Assembly: GCF_018130545.1 (NCBI RefSeq)
Contig: NZ_JAFCKF010000007.1
Span: forward strand, 124,001-188,000
Source of the DNA: Bradyrhizobium tropiciagri
GTDB taxonomy: Bacteria > Pseudomonadota > Alphaproteobacteria > Rhizobiales > Xanthobacteraceae
DNA length: 64,000 nucleotides
Direction: 5' to 3'
Below, in pieces: positions 1-9,141 of this stretch (position 1 is the stretch's first letter; each line of letters opens with the position of its first letter). The position numbers and the translations under genes are program-made. The notes below the pieces were generated by a model that saw only the letters and a program-made list of their open reading frames with translations, did not search any database and was not told the DNA's origin.

Positions 1-1
1 C

Positions 2-604
2 AAGAGCCATGCCCGCAACTACGCAGATCTCCTCCGCAAGGAAATCGATCTTGCACTGCTCGTAGAGCCATCCGACGTCAATGCAGCCGAAATGGATGCG
101 GTATCGGAAGTCGACTGGCCGGATGGCCTCGAGCGTCTCAAGATGGGCGAGAAACGCCTCGCTCTGCAGATTCCTGCCGAGCATCCGTGGTCAGAGACGG
201 ACGCGGTACCAATGGAAGACCTAAAGAACCAGCGTATCGCGGTGATCAATAGGATACTTGGTGCGCCGCTCTCGGCAGCTCTTACCCGCGCTCTGAGCGA
301 ACTAGGCGCCGAACTGGTGCGACCGCCCGAAGGACATGCAGTCGCTGTAGAGCGCTATGGACGGCTTACGCGCACTCCGGCGGTCACACTGGGCTGGTTT
401 GATGCCTTGCAAACCGGATCGTCCAAAGACGTCGTAGTACGTCAAATAAAGGGACTAAATTTCCGAACCACGCTGTCCCTGGTTCGCCTTCAGGGTGAGC
501 AACGCCCGGCCGCCGCCTTGGTATGGGAAATGGCGAAAGGCCCACGTGCAGGGCGCAGGGCTATCGAAGACCGCCGTCCTGCGACAGCGGCCAGCGAGGC
601 TTAG
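2..604 (+). CDS. LysR-family regulator, C-terminal part (5' end outside window)
   Basis: The frame is open from base 2 to a TAG stop at 602-604, giving about 200 residues with no N-terminal helix-turn-helix, which must lie to the left of the window. The segment KEIDLALLVEPSD near the start matches the position in LysR effector-binding domains where a dose-sensing loop reads (R/K)xGELDLAL. The remaining alternation of short strands and helices fits the type 2 periplasmic-binding fold. LysR proteins bind DNA as tetramers and respond to small metabolites, but the ligand cannot be told here. The tail after about residue 170 is rich in Arg and Ala and is probably disordered. A different periplasmic-binding-like protein is possible, so the call is moderate. 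Confidence 0.6.
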   Translation, partial: KSHARNYADLLRKEIDLALLVEPSDVNAAEMDAVSEVDWPDGLERLKMGEKRLALQIPAEHPWSETDAVPMEDLKNQRIAVINRILGAPLSAALTRALSELGAELVRPPEGHAVAVERYGRLTRTPAVTLGWFDALQTGSSKDVVVRQIKGLNFRTTLSLVRLQGEQRPAAALVWEMAKGPRAGRRAIEDRRPATAASEA

Positions 605-699
605 GGCGACAGCTGCTCGATACCATAGGCCGACGCCGTTACCGCTTCTGGTTACTCGCCTCAACTGTCACAACGGCGTTCGCGCCCTTGCCCTTGACC

Positions 700-2451
700 T
701 CAAGCCCGCTTTCGGGCTCCTTTGCTCTTCGGCGCAGCCTGGGCACCGCGTACGAGTCTCCCAGGAAGCGCACCAGTGTGAACGCCGTCCCGATAGGTAA
801 TCGCGCCGTTCTTGATCGTTGCTACAAAACCATCTGCCCCCTGCCGAAGACGGCGTCCACCCGCCGGCAAGTCGTACACGACCGTGGGCGCATGCAAACG
901 CAGGCCGTCAAGATCGATAACGTTGACATCCGCCACATATCCTGGGGCTAAGAGTCCTCGGTCATCCAGTCCCACGAGTTGCGCAGGTTCTTGGGAAAGC
1001 GCGCGGATTGCCATCGCCAAGTCGATGTTCTTGCCGAGCTTCGCGTCCCGCACCCAATTCTGCAGAACAAATGTGGGGAAGCTCGCATCGCAAATCATCC
1101 CGTAATGGGCACCGCCGTCTCCGAGGCCCAACACCGTGTGGGGATGTATCGCCATTTCACGTGCAACGTCGAGATTACCGTCGCGATAGTTTGCACCTGG
1201 GAGAAAAAGTATCGCTCGGCCTTCATCACGCAATAACAGGTCGTAAGCGTACTCGTGCGGCGTGACATTTCGCAGTTCTGCCTGGCGCTTAATTGAATCA
1301 CGAGGATCAGGCTCGTAATCGGGTGGATCACCCATCAGGTACGCATGGCCGAAACTGTTGACAATATTGACGTACACGGGGTTAGGATCTTGGGGCCTTT
1401 CGGCGAGCAACTTTGCGCGTAAGACCGGGTCCCGCATCGCCCTGACTTTTTCGGCCAATGGCAGATCCCGCAACGCGCGGAAGCTGGGATGCAATGAAAA
1501 CGGATGGAACGAAAGTTCGAGCCCATACAGCAAGCCGACCGGACGCGGAAACACCTGTGCTTTCATCCGCAGCCCGTCATTATTGGCGCTCTCAAGCTCT
1601 TTTAGATAGTTACGCCACGCAGAAGGATCTCCCGTAGCCATCTGTAGAAGCGAAAATGAGAGCGGACGCCGCGATGCAGCAGCAATCCGGCGCATAAGGC
1701 CGAACTCCGATTGCGCATCACCGATAATGTCCGGGATGATCTGGAATACGCCGGCCCCCGCGTCGTTCAGCCCGGCGGCCAATGACAGGAGCTCCTCTTC
1801 CTCGGAATGCAAGCTCGGCGCCAGTTCTCCAGCTACCGTCCGATGCAGAATATTTCGCGAAGTGGATACGCCCAAAGCACCTGCACGAATCGCCTCCGTA
1901 GTCAGTGCGCGCATTTGCGCGAGATCTTCCGAGGTGGGTGGCTCACGGCTCGCTGCGCGTTCGCCCATTACATAAACGCGGAGCGCTGAATGCGGCACCT
2001 GCGCCGCGACATCGACGTCAAGTTGGCGAACTTCAAGCGCATCGAGGTATTGCGGAAATGTTTCCCAATTCCAAGGCAGCCCTTTGGTCATGACGACCTC
2101 CGGGACATCCTCCACGCCCTCCATGAGCTCGACAAGCATGTCTCGTTGGTGGGGTCGGCAAGGCGCAAAGCCGACGCCGCAATTTCCCATTATCACAGAG
2201 GTGACGCCATGGTTCGACGACGGAGCCATTCGGTTTTCCCAGAGGGCTTGACCGTCGTAGTGCGTATGGATGTCGACGAAGCCCGGCGCAACAATCTTTC
2301 CCTTGGCGTCGATTTCTTCCCTTCCCTTGCCAGGGACGCTGCCAACCGCTGCAACCGTACCGCCGCTGATCGCGATGTCGCCAACAGATGCTCTACGGCC
2401 AGAACCATCGTGGATTTCACCGCCACGGATCACCAGGTCGAATTCAGTCAC
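700..2451 (-). CDS. N-acyl-D-amino acid deacylase / D-aminoacylase family amidohydrolase
   Basis: A 583-residue zinc amidohydrolase. The composite beta-sandwich start (LVIRGGEIHDGSG), the metal motif GFVDIHTHYDGQ (His62 and His64) and GNCGVGFAP with Cys91 are hallmarks of the D-aminoacylase group, in which that cysteine is a metal ligand. A late GLGDGGAHYGM segment supplies the catalytic Asp region. Family members hydrolyse N-acyl-D-amino acids, or related amides, to D-amino acid and carboxylate in the cytoplasm. The start overlaps the end of the upstream GntR gene by 8 bp, so the two are probably one transcript and the regulator likely controls this enzyme. D-serine dehydratase and an amidase further right also suit D-amino acid or amide use, but they are 50 kb away. 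The exact substrate is unknown. Confidence 0.82.
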   Translation of the reverse strand: MTEFDLVIRGGEIHDGSGRRASVGDIAISGGTVAAVGSVPGKGREEIDAKGKIVAPGFVDIHTHYDGQALWENRMAPSSNHGVTSVIMGNCGVGFAPCRPHQRDMLVELMEGVEDVPEVVMTKGLPWNWETFPQYLDALEVRQLDVDVAAQVPHSALRVYVMGERAASREPPTSEDLAQMRALTTEAIRAGALGVSTSRNILHRTVAGELAPSLHSEEEELLSLAAGLNDAGAGVFQIIPDIIGDAQSEFGLMRRIAAASRRPLSFSLLQMATGDPSAWRNYLKELESANNDGLRMKAQVFPRPVGLLYGLELSFHPFSLHPSFRALRDLPLAEKVRAMRDPVLRAKLLAERPQDPNPVYVNIVNSFGHAYLMGDPPDYEPDPRDSIKRQAELRNVTPHEYAYDLLLRDEGRAILFLPGANYRDGNLDVAREMAIHPHTVLGLGDGGAHYGMICDASFPTFVLQNWVRDAKLGKNIDLAMAIRALSQEPAQLVGLDDRGLLAPGYVADVNVIDLDGLRLHAPTVVYDLPAGGRRLRQGADGFVATIKNGAITYRDGVHTGALPGRLVRGAQAAPKSKGARKRA

Positions 2452-3178
2452 GATGCGCCTCCCTTGCGTTTTCTTGCTTCAAAAGGATTCGAATCCGCCG
2501 CACATGCTTACGCATGGCTCGTTCCGCGCGAAGCGGTTCTCCTGCGAGCACAGCTCGCGCAATCGTTCTGAAATCACCGAACTGATTCCGGTGCGCTCGT
2601 GTCAGGTGGAACTGTGCTCGCAGCACGTGGATATGAATTGAGGGGAATATCCGCTGTAGCTCCTCGTTCCGCCCAATACGCAAGAGTGCGTCGTAAAAGC
2701 CAGCTCGCGCTTTGATAAATGGTTTGTCGTCGATCTTAAGCTGCGCAGCTTCCAGCCTGTCGATTGCAGCTCTCATACGAAAAGAATTGTCTTGCTCATG
2801 CACCCTTTGGGCAGCGGACCGCGCTGCAAGGCCGGCGAGCAACTCGGTCAATTCAAGAGTAGCCTGTGCTTGTTCGGGCGTGATTTCCCGAATTGTCGCG
2901 CCCCTATTCCGGCTGAGTTCTACGACCCCTTCGGATGCAAGGCGCTGCAAAGCCTCCCGCACTGTATTGCGCCCGACGCCGAAGCGCACACAGAGGTCTG
3001 CTTCAATGAGCCGCTGCCCCGGCGCCAGGCGTCCCTCTTCGAGGGCCGCGACAATGCTTTCTGCCAAGGCCTGAGAAGCACTGATTGCACGAGATGCCTG
3101 TTCTTTTAGAGGTAACGACCGAGCCATGCTTCCCCTACCCGCAGCCCGACAGCCTTCGCCGTTTGTCGATTCCGACAT
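2444..3178 (-). CDS. GntR-family regulator, FadR/FCD type
   Basis: About 244 residues from the ATG at 3178; a start at 3127 (MARSLP) or 3247 is also possible. The N-terminal winged helix is clear (GVGRNTVREALQRLASEGVV, with basic residues after the recognition helix). The C-terminal all-helical FCD domain ends in a His-containing segment (KHVRRIRIL). FCD regulators are dimeric repressors released by carboxylic or amino-acid ligands. The gene lies just upstream of, and overlaps by 8 bp, the D-aminoacylase-like gene, and is divergent from the oxidoreductase at 3311. It probably controls one or both from the 3179-3310 interval. No clear operator palindrome was found there. Confidence 0.85.
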   Translation of the reverse strand: MSESTNGEGCRAAGRGSMARSLPLKEQASRAISASQALAESIVAALEEGRLAPGQRLIEADLCVRFGVGRNTVREALQRLASEGVVELSRNRGATIREITPEQAQATLELTELLAGLAARSAAQRVHEQDNSFRMRAAIDRLEAAQLKIDDKPFIKARAGFYDALLRIGRNEELQRIFPSIHIHVLRAQFHLTRAHRNQFGDFRTIARAVLAGEPLRAERAMRKHVRRIRILLKQENAREAHRD

Positions 3179-3310
3179 GAGAAACGATTGACTTTGGCTA
3201 GCGGATGTACTGATCTTGTAGACTAATATTGCCCTACAATCCGACACCGGACAAGGCCCGTGATTCCGCCTTAGAAGCGGTAATTCCTGGACGAGAAAAA
3301 AGGACTTCCA

Positions 3311-4321
3311 ATGCGCGCAATCGTTCTTCGTCAGCCAGGAGGGCTGAACAAGCTCGAAGCAACCTCCATGCCGGATGTAGGCGCACCTGCACCTGGCGAA
3401 ATTGCGGTGCAGATCAAGGCCAGCTCACTCAACTATCATGACTACGCAGTTGTGACAGGTGCAATCAAGGCGCCGGACCAACGCATTCCGATGTCCGATG
3501 CAGCTGGTGAGGTTACCGCGGTAGGAGACGGCGTAATCGGATATAAGATTGGTGATCGGGTCGTCTCCACCTTCTTTCCCGATTGGCTCGACGGCAAACC
3601 TGGGGAAGGCGGTTTCTCTCGCGTGCCTGGAGATGGAATCGATGGCTATGCCCGTGAAGCGGTCGTGGCCCCTAGTACTGCCTTTACTCGTGCTCCAAAA
3701 GGTTACAGCCACAGCGAGGCAGCGACGCTTACGTGCGCTGGTCTCACCGCTTGGCGCGCGCTGGCGCATGAGGGGCAACTCAAGGCCGGAGAAACGGTCC
3801 TGGTGCAAGGCACAGGCGGCGTGTCTATCTTCGCCCTTCAGTTTGCCAAGTCGATGGGAGCAACCGTGGTCGCAACATCTTCATCTGATGCAAAATTGGA
3901 GCGCTTGAAGGCATTGGGTGCCGATCATCTGATCAACTACAAGTCGGTCGAGAAATGGGGGAATATGGCACGCGAGATGTCGGGCGGCGGGCTCGACCAT
4001 ATTGTCGAAATTGGCGGCGCCGGCACTCTACCTCAATCGATTGCGGCCGCAAAAATCGGGGGCCATATCGCCCTCATCGGCATTCTTGCCGGCCTACACG
4101 GACCGATACCAACCGCGGCACTGATGACCAAGCAAATTCGTCTACAGGGGATCACCGTTGGCAGCAGACGCCAGCAGCTCAGCATGGTCAAGGCTATTGA
4201 CGCGACCGGCATACGGCCAGTGATTGATCAGACTTTCCCATTGGAAGGGTTAGCTGACGCCTTCCGCTATCAGGAATCTGGCAAGCATTTTGGCAAGATC
4301 TGCATTGATGTTACGAGCTGA
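3311..4321 (+). CDS. Zinc-independent MDR oxidoreductase (quinone oxidoreductase-like)
   Basis: A 336-residue medium-chain dehydrogenase/reductase. The GroES-like N-terminal half has the LNYHDYAVVTG element and no zinc-binding cysteine cluster. The Rossmann half carries the nucleotide loop VQGTGGVSIFALQFA followed by GADHLINY. This pattern is that of NADPH-dependent quinone or enoyl reductases rather than zinc alcohol dehydrogenases. It probably reduces or oxidises a carbonyl or activated alkene using NAD(P)H in the cytoplasm. It stands alone, divergent from the GntR gene, with about 170 bp of featureless sequence before the convergent GGDEF-EAL gene. The substrate cannot be assigned. Confidence 0.83.
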   Translation: MRAIVLRQPGGLNKLEATSMPDVGAPAPGEIAVQIKASSLNYHDYAVVTGAIKAPDQRIPMSDAAGEVTAVGDGVIGYKIGDRVVSTFFPDWLDGKPGEGGFSRVPGDGIDGYAREAVVAPSTAFTRAPKGYSHSEAATLTCAGLTAWRALAHEGQLKAGETVLVQGTGGVSIFALQFAKSMGATVVATSSSDAKLERLKALGADHLINYKSVEKWGNMAREMSGGGLDHIVEIGGAGTLPQSIAAAKIGGHIALIGILAGLHGPIPTAALMTKQIRLQGITVGSRRQQLSMVKAIDATGIRPVIDQTFPLEGLADAFRYQESGKHFGKICIDVTS

Positions 4322-4489
4322 GAGACGCCACCGGATGATTTCACGTTCTGCAGCCCCGCACAGCCATGGCGTGACCAAAGCGAAATGACCGTCTCGCGAC
4401 CAGTCTAGCTGATAGCAACGAACCGGCTGTTCGATCAGGCTTCCGGCGGGTTTCGAGCAACGTCCAGATGCTGTCCTGGGGACGCTGGT

Positions 4490-6970
4490 TCAAACGCGCT
4501 TTTCAGTCATTGGACCGGTGAAATGGACGCATGCCTCGGGCTGAAGGTTTGGCGACGCAATTGCACGCTGCCCCAGAAGTACTGAAATCTCCTCCGGCGG
4601 AATTGGACGACTGAATAGATATCCCTGCATTTCGTCGCAAGCGTGGTCTCGCAAGAACACCTCTTGTTCGTCGTTCTCTACCCCCTCTGCAACGACCCTG
4701 AGACCTAACGCTCTTCCGAGATTGATTATCGCGTCGGTAATCGCTCGATCTTCCTTATCTTGAGGTAGCTGCCGGATGAACGCACGATCGATCTTCAGCG
4801 TATCGATTGGAAAACGCTTGATCAGCGACATCGACGAATATCCCGTACCGAAATCATCCATCGCAATATGAATCCCGCGCCTCTTAATCGCGCTAAGCAC
4901 TTTGATCGCCTGATCAACGTTCTGCATGACCATGGTTTCCGTGACCTCCAATTCCAGAAATTCCGGATCCATCCCGGTCCGTGTCAGAATTTCGTCGATG
5001 TCTTGGAGGAGCAGCTCATATTGAAACTGTCGCGGCGACAGATTGATGGCCATGCGAACCGGTGGAAATCCTTCATTCCTCCAACTCATATGCTGCTCGC
5101 ACGCGGTCTTGATCACCCACTTCCCGATCGGAATGATCAAGCCGGTTTCTTCGCTAACCGGAATGAATTGAGCGGGCGGCAGCAAACCAAGGTCAGGCTG
5201 GCCCCAGCGGATTAGCGCTTCAATGCCTGTAATCTGACTGGTCCTTAGATTGATCTTTGGCTGGTAATGCAACGTAAATTCATTACGCTCCAAGGCCTTC
5301 CGCAAATTGGACTCCATGACGAGTCTTTCGATCGACTGCGTATTTGCCCTTTTGGAGAAGAAACGAACGTCGTTCTTGCCTTCCTCCTTGGCGAGATACA
5401 TCGCCAAGTCCGCACGCTTTACTAGTGACTGCTCGTCGCGTCCATCGTCGGGATACAACGCAACGCCGATGCTCGCTGTTACCCGGCATTCCTGGCCTTT
5501 GAGCAACATTGGCTTCATCACGGCCGATAGCAGTTTGTGCGCCATGCGATTGATGTCGGCTTTTCGACCGGGCTCTGGGAGTATGGCGACGAACTCGTCG
5601 CCACCCAGTCTGGCGACGACGTCTTGTTCACGCAGGGCCTGGCGTAATCTGCTTGCTATTTCCACCAACAGCGCATCGCCCTCAGCATGCCCCAGGGTGT
5701 CGTTGATAATTTTGAACCTATCCAGATCGATGAAGAACAGGGCCACCTTTCCCCGACACCTGCGAGCCGCTACCAGCGTCGAGTTCAGTAGTTGGCTGAA
5801 GCTTGATCTGTTTGGTAACCCCGTCAGGCTATCGTATGCGGCGAGATATTTGACCCGTTCGTCGGCTTTGGCTTTTTCCTCGGCTCGATCGAAATTTTCG
5901 ACCGCGAAAGAAACGTTATCTGCCAGTTTTTGCAGGAGCGCGTTGAGGTCGGGTTGAAACGTGCCTACCTCGGCCGACAAGAATATGAGAACTCCAATCG
6001 ACTTTCCCCCTTTGATCAGAGGGAACGCCGCGCCCGAACGGGCGCCGCCCTTGCGGAAGATGTCATAAAAGTAGGTCAGCCTAGCATCTGCGAAATAGTC
6101 GTTGCTGATACACGGCCGCCTTGATCGGAATGCCATTCCGGCCAAGCCCCTCCCCTCGGGACGGTCCGGATCGACGGATAGGCGGAAGGCTACCGCCGCC
6201 TCTCTCTCCGGTCCCCCCATGGCAACTACTTCCAGTAGGTCGCTATCCGGCTTCGCGAGCGCAATCATCGTGGCTGCAAAAATTCCGTCGAGGACAGCTG
6301 TCTCGCAGGCCCGCTGAAATAGTTCGATCCTGCTTTGAGCGCGCATAATAATCCCGCCGATCGCGCTTAAGGCCGAATACATTCGAGCTAGACGGGATTT
6401 CTGCCGATCGCGCCGCAGCACCTCAGCCCCCGCTGAGATGTTCTCGATCAAGATATTCAAGAGACGGACAACATCCGAGTCGATCGTCTCTTCTGCGAAG
6501 AAAACGAACATGAGGCCATGAGGTTGGTTTCCTTGAACCAAAGGCAACGCCGCTGCTTCCCTTATTGCCTCTCCTTCGCCAAGTCCCCACCAGGATCTCA
6601 TGAGAGGATCAGTAAGAACGTCCTTACTATAGTGGAGTTGGGCGGTCCTGAACGCTCGACCACCTAGTTCTTGCCCTTGAGCCGAAGCCGGATCGGTGGA
6701 CAAGCGCAGCTCTGCCAATCTTTCGACCGATGGGCCCGCTGTGGCCGACACTCGAAGCCACGTCGTGTCGTCGCTGACAAATATTGCAGCGCCACGGACG
6801 TTGCCCAAGTGAAGTGTGGCATCGCAAACGCGCTGGTGGAACTCCGCTTCGGAACTACTGCATAAACCAGCTTCCGTGGCCTTGTTCAAAGCCGCGAACA
6901 TTCCAAGAAGCTGTTCCGATGCTGTCATGCTGCGATCCCGCGCGTATCGGCGCAGCTTAGCGTTCGGCAT
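4490..6970 (-). CDS. GAF-GAF-GGDEF-EAL cyclic-di-GMP signalling protein
   Basis: An 826-residue soluble protein with no membrane segments. Two GAF-type sensor domains (about 20-180 and 200-360) precede a GGDEF domain (about 372-540) and an EAL domain (about 550-800). The cyclase signature RLGGDEF is intact at 454-460, and an RxxD inhibitory site (REQD, 447-450) lies five residues upstream. The EAL domain keeps EAL at 584-586, the VTET glutamate, DDFGTGYSS, KIDRAF and AEGVEN. Both activities therefore look possible: synthesis of c-di-GMP from GTP and its hydrolysis to pGpG, with the GAF pair sensing an unknown ligand. An internal ATG at 6928 is an alternative start. It is monocistronic and not visibly linked to the catabolic neighbours. 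Confidence 0.93.
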   Translation of the reverse strand: MPNAKLRRYARDRSMTASEQLLGMFAALNKATEAGLCSSSEAEFHQRVCDATLHLGNVRGAAIFVSDDTTWLRVSATAGPSVERLAELRLSTDPASAQGQELGGRAFRTAQLHYSKDVLTDPLMRSWWGLGEGEAIREAAALPLVQGNQPHGLMFVFFAEETIDSDVVRLLNILIENISAGAEVLRRDRQKSRLARMYSALSAIGGIIMRAQSRIELFQRACETAVLDGIFAATMIALAKPDSDLLEVVAMGGPEREAAVAFRLSVDPDRPEGRGLAGMAFRSRRPCISNDYFADARLTYFYDIFRKGGARSGAAFPLIKGGKSIGVLIFLSAEVGTFQPDLNALLQKLADNVSFAVENFDRAEEKAKADERVKYLAAYDSLTGLPNRSSFSQLLNSTLVAARRCRGKVALFFIDLDRFKIINDTLGHAEGDALLVEIASRLRQALREQDVVARLGGDEFVAILPEPGRKADINRMAHKLLSAVMKPMLLKGQECRVTASIGVALYPDDGRDEQSLVKRADLAMYLAKEEGKNDVRFFSKRANTQSIERLVMESNLRKALERNEFTLHYQPKINLRTSQITGIEALIRWGQPDLGLLPPAQFIPVSEETGLIIPIGKWVIKTACEQHMSWRNEGFPPVRMAINLSPRQFQYELLLQDIDEILTRTGMDPEFLELEVTETMVMQNVDQAIKVLSAIKRRGIHIAMDDFGTGYSSMSLIKRFPIDTLKIDRAFIRQLPQDKEDRAITDAIINLGRALGLRVVAEGVENDEQEVFLRDHACDEMQGYLFSRPIPPEEISVLLGQRAIASPNLQPEACVHFTGPMTEKRV

Positions 6971-7233
6971 CTAACGTTCTGTTAAGGAGCGGTAAAGAAA
7001 CGATGATCGGAGAGCAGTGCGCGCGCTCAACTTTCCGTAATTTTACGGCAGGCTCAAAATTCCTAGGGCGAGCGCGTGGTGTTGCATCCTTATTACGTCT
7101 ATGGCGTCTGCGGAGTTTGCGCGCCCGCGCGACGAATTCGCGGTTTGCACCGTCCGCACACTACTGGAGAGGCTTACGTTTTGGACCGCAGCTGCTGTTG
7201 AATCCTGAAACGATGGTCGTCGCCGGTCGATTC

Positions 7234-8295
7234 CTACGCTATATCGTATCGCTCGATCCAGCTCCGCGCGCGTTCCGTTAGTCGAAGAGCCGCGGTATGA
7301 AGTTGAGCCCCCACGTCCGACGAGGCCTTTCCGGCGCAGGCTCGGGCGTGGGTGCCTTCCAGGATGGCGGCAAGCCGGAAGCAAGCCAGCACAATGAACC
7401 ATCGTAGAGGTCCCACGTCGCGCTCTGCGCGCGTGAAGTAGTGGGCAATGAGCTCCTGAGAATTGGCGAACCCCACCCAAGGGCGAACTTCGACCTGCGG
7501 CGCGATCCCCTGTCCCTCGGCATCTGGCCATGTCGCGATCAACTCGCCGAGATCGAGCAAGGGATCACCAAGGCTCGCAAGCTCCCAATCGACGATTGCC
7601 GAAAGCTCTGGGCGTTCACGATCGAACATCACATTGCCGAGATGAAAATCGCCATGGACGATTCCCGGGACGAATTGCCCAGGAATATTTCGCTCGAGCC
7701 ACCGCGTAACGACGTCAAGCCCGTGAATGTTGTCCGGTCCTGGCCACCCTTGGTATTCGCCGTAGCCCGCCAACTGTGAACGCCATCGCACCACCTGCCG
7801 CTCCAAGTAGCCGTCAAGCCGGGCAAGATCCGATAGGCCGATAGCTAACGGATCGATCTGAGCGAGCTCAGCGATTGCGCCCGCCATGGCTAGCCCTATC
7901 CGATGACAATAACCAGCGTTGGCAAGGAAGACATCCGGAAGGCCGACGGTCGGCGTGAAGCCATCGACCGGTTCCATCAGATAGAAACCCGCTCCCAAGA
8001 TCGTCTGGTCGTCGGAAGCCGCGATCAGTCTGGGATGCGGCACCCGTGTGCTGGCCAGCGCTGCAAGTATGCGCGCCTCACGACGCATAGTTGCGGTGCC
8101 ATCAACCTGTGTGTGGGATGGCGGTCGACGGAGAACGTAAGACTTTTCCCCTCGCCGGAATTTCAACAGAACATTTTGTGTGCCGCCGGACAAAGGTAGA
8201 GGATCCTCGACGGGTCCTTCGCCTAGCCCCCTCGCGTCCATCCACGTCGCGAGCCGATCGAGGTCGACCAATCGTTTCCACACTTCGCTTTTCAT
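7234..8295 (-). CDS. APH-type phosphotransferase, possible 4-hydroxyacyl-CoA kinase
   Basis: 353 residues from the ATG at 8295, which follows the SDR stop by 11 bp; longer in-frame starts would overlap that gene. The aminoglycoside-kinase fold is shown by LSGGTQNVLLKF (nucleotide loop), YVLRRPPS, the catalytic HGDFHLGN at 214-221 and the metal-binding IVDWELASLGDP with Asp236. The wording around these motifs resembles the kinase domain of ACAD10/ACAD11 and bacterial LvaA more than true drug kinases. Those enzymes phosphorylate 4-hydroxyacyl-CoA so that it can be isomerised to 3-hydroxyacyl-CoA. The neighbours (SDR, hydratase, CoA ligase) suit such a CoA-ester role. The kinase fold is certain; the substrate is inferred. 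Confidence 0.8.
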   Translation of the reverse strand: MKSEVWKRLVDLDRLATWMDARGLGEGPVEDPLPLSGGTQNVLLKFRRGEKSYVLRRPPSHTQVDGTATMRREARILAALASTRVPHPRLIAASDDQTILGAGFYLMEPVDGFTPTVGLPDVFLANAGYCHRIGLAMAGAIAELAQIDPLAIGLSDLARLDGYLERQVVRWRSQLAGYGEYQGWPGPDNIHGLDVVTRWLERNIPGQFVPGIVHGDFHLGNVMFDRERPELSAIVDWELASLGDPLLDLGELIATWPDAEGQGIAPQVEVRPWVGFANSQELIAHYFTRAERDVGPLRWFIVLACFRLAAILEGTHARACAGKASSDVGAQLHTAALRLTERARSWIERYDIA

Positions 8296-8306
8296 GGCGT
8301 TTCGTC

Positions 8307-9047
8307 TCAACGTATCGTTAGCCCGCCATCGACCGCGATCGTTTGGCCAACTACGTACGCAGCGAGGGGCGACGCAAGGAAAAGGGCGACGCCTGCAATG
8401 TCGGATGTTTTCCCCAGGCGGCCGAGCGGAATTTGGGCTTCCCACGCCTGTACCCGTTTCGGGTTTTGCGTGGTGACTTCCGTCATCTTGGTAGGAACCA
8501 TTCCCGGAGCGATGCTGTTGACCCGAATTCCGTCAGGTGCCCACGCATCTCCGAGGCTACGGCAGAGCCCCATCGCTCCTGTCTTTGCGGCGCCATAGGC
8601 GGGGTTACCTCGCGTCGCATGAAACGCCGCGGTAGAGCTGATCACGATTATCGATCCCTGGCTTTCTTTCAAGAGAGGATGAAATCGGAAGCAGCACTCC
8701 ATCAGACTGTTGAGGTTTACATCGACGACTTGCCGAAAGCGATCGGGTTGGAACTCCGCTCTGTTGTAGAGCACAATTCCCTGCGAGAGAACGAGCGTAT
8801 CGAGCTGGCTGAAACCGGGCTTGCACTCCCGGATGGCTTCCGGCGAAGAAACATCGACCTGTTTGTAGTGCAAGCCTTCAAGATTTGAATCCTTGGAGTC
8901 GGAATAGTCCTCGGCACAGGGGCGCGTTCCCCAGACATGAACGCGGGCGCCTTTATCCAAGAAGGCGCGAGCAATCGCGTTTCCGATTCCACTGCTACCT
9001 CCAACCACCAGGACGGTCTTACCGTCAAAGCCAAGCTCGTAGGTCAT
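8307..9047 (-). CDS. SDR-family oxidoreductase
   Basis: A 246-residue classical short-chain dehydrogenase. The start at 9047 places the cofactor loop VGGSSGIG near residue 16, as usual for the family; a longer frame upstream has no support. The active site is visible as VISSTAAFHA followed by YGAAKTG (Ser, Tyr, Lys), with VNSIAPGMV and the C-terminal VVGQTIAVDGG also typical. It probably interconverts a hydroxyl and a keto group on an acyl-CoA using NAD(P)(H). It sits between an enoyl-CoA hydratase upstream and the APH-type kinase 11 bp downstream, so all three are likely co-transcribed. In a 4-hydroxyacid pathway this would be the LvaD-like dehydrogenase, but that assignment is an inference. 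Confidence 0.88.
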   Translation of the reverse strand: MTYELGFDGKTVLVVGGSSGIGNAIARAFLDKGARVHVWGTRPCAEDYSDSKDSNLEGLHYKQVDVSSPEAIRECKPGFSQLDTLVLSQGIVLYNRAEFQPDRFRQVVDVNLNSLMECCFRFHPLLKESQGSIIVISSTAAFHATRGNPAYGAAKTGAMGLCRSLGDAWAPDGIRVNSIAPGMVPTKMTEVTTQNPKRVQAWEAQIPLGRLGKTSDIAGVALFLASPLAAYVVGQTIAVDGGLTIR

Positions 9048-9141
9048 TGATAATGTATCCTCGTAACGTGCGCGACTAGCCAGAAATCCGAAGGCGGATG
9101 GCCGGTCGATGCGCCGGTGCACCCGCCTGCAAACTGGCGAT

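Noticed and set aside
7003-7281. A 92-codon plus-strand frame after the GGDEF-EAL gene
   Set aside because: The AAGGAG before it is too far from the ATG, it overlaps the kinase end, and its Arg-rich sequence matches nothing.
7234-8295. Aminoglycoside resistance gene
   Set aside because: The APH fold is shared, but the wording around the HGDFHLGN and DWELASLGDP motifs and the CoA-pathway neighbours favour a metabolic kinase.
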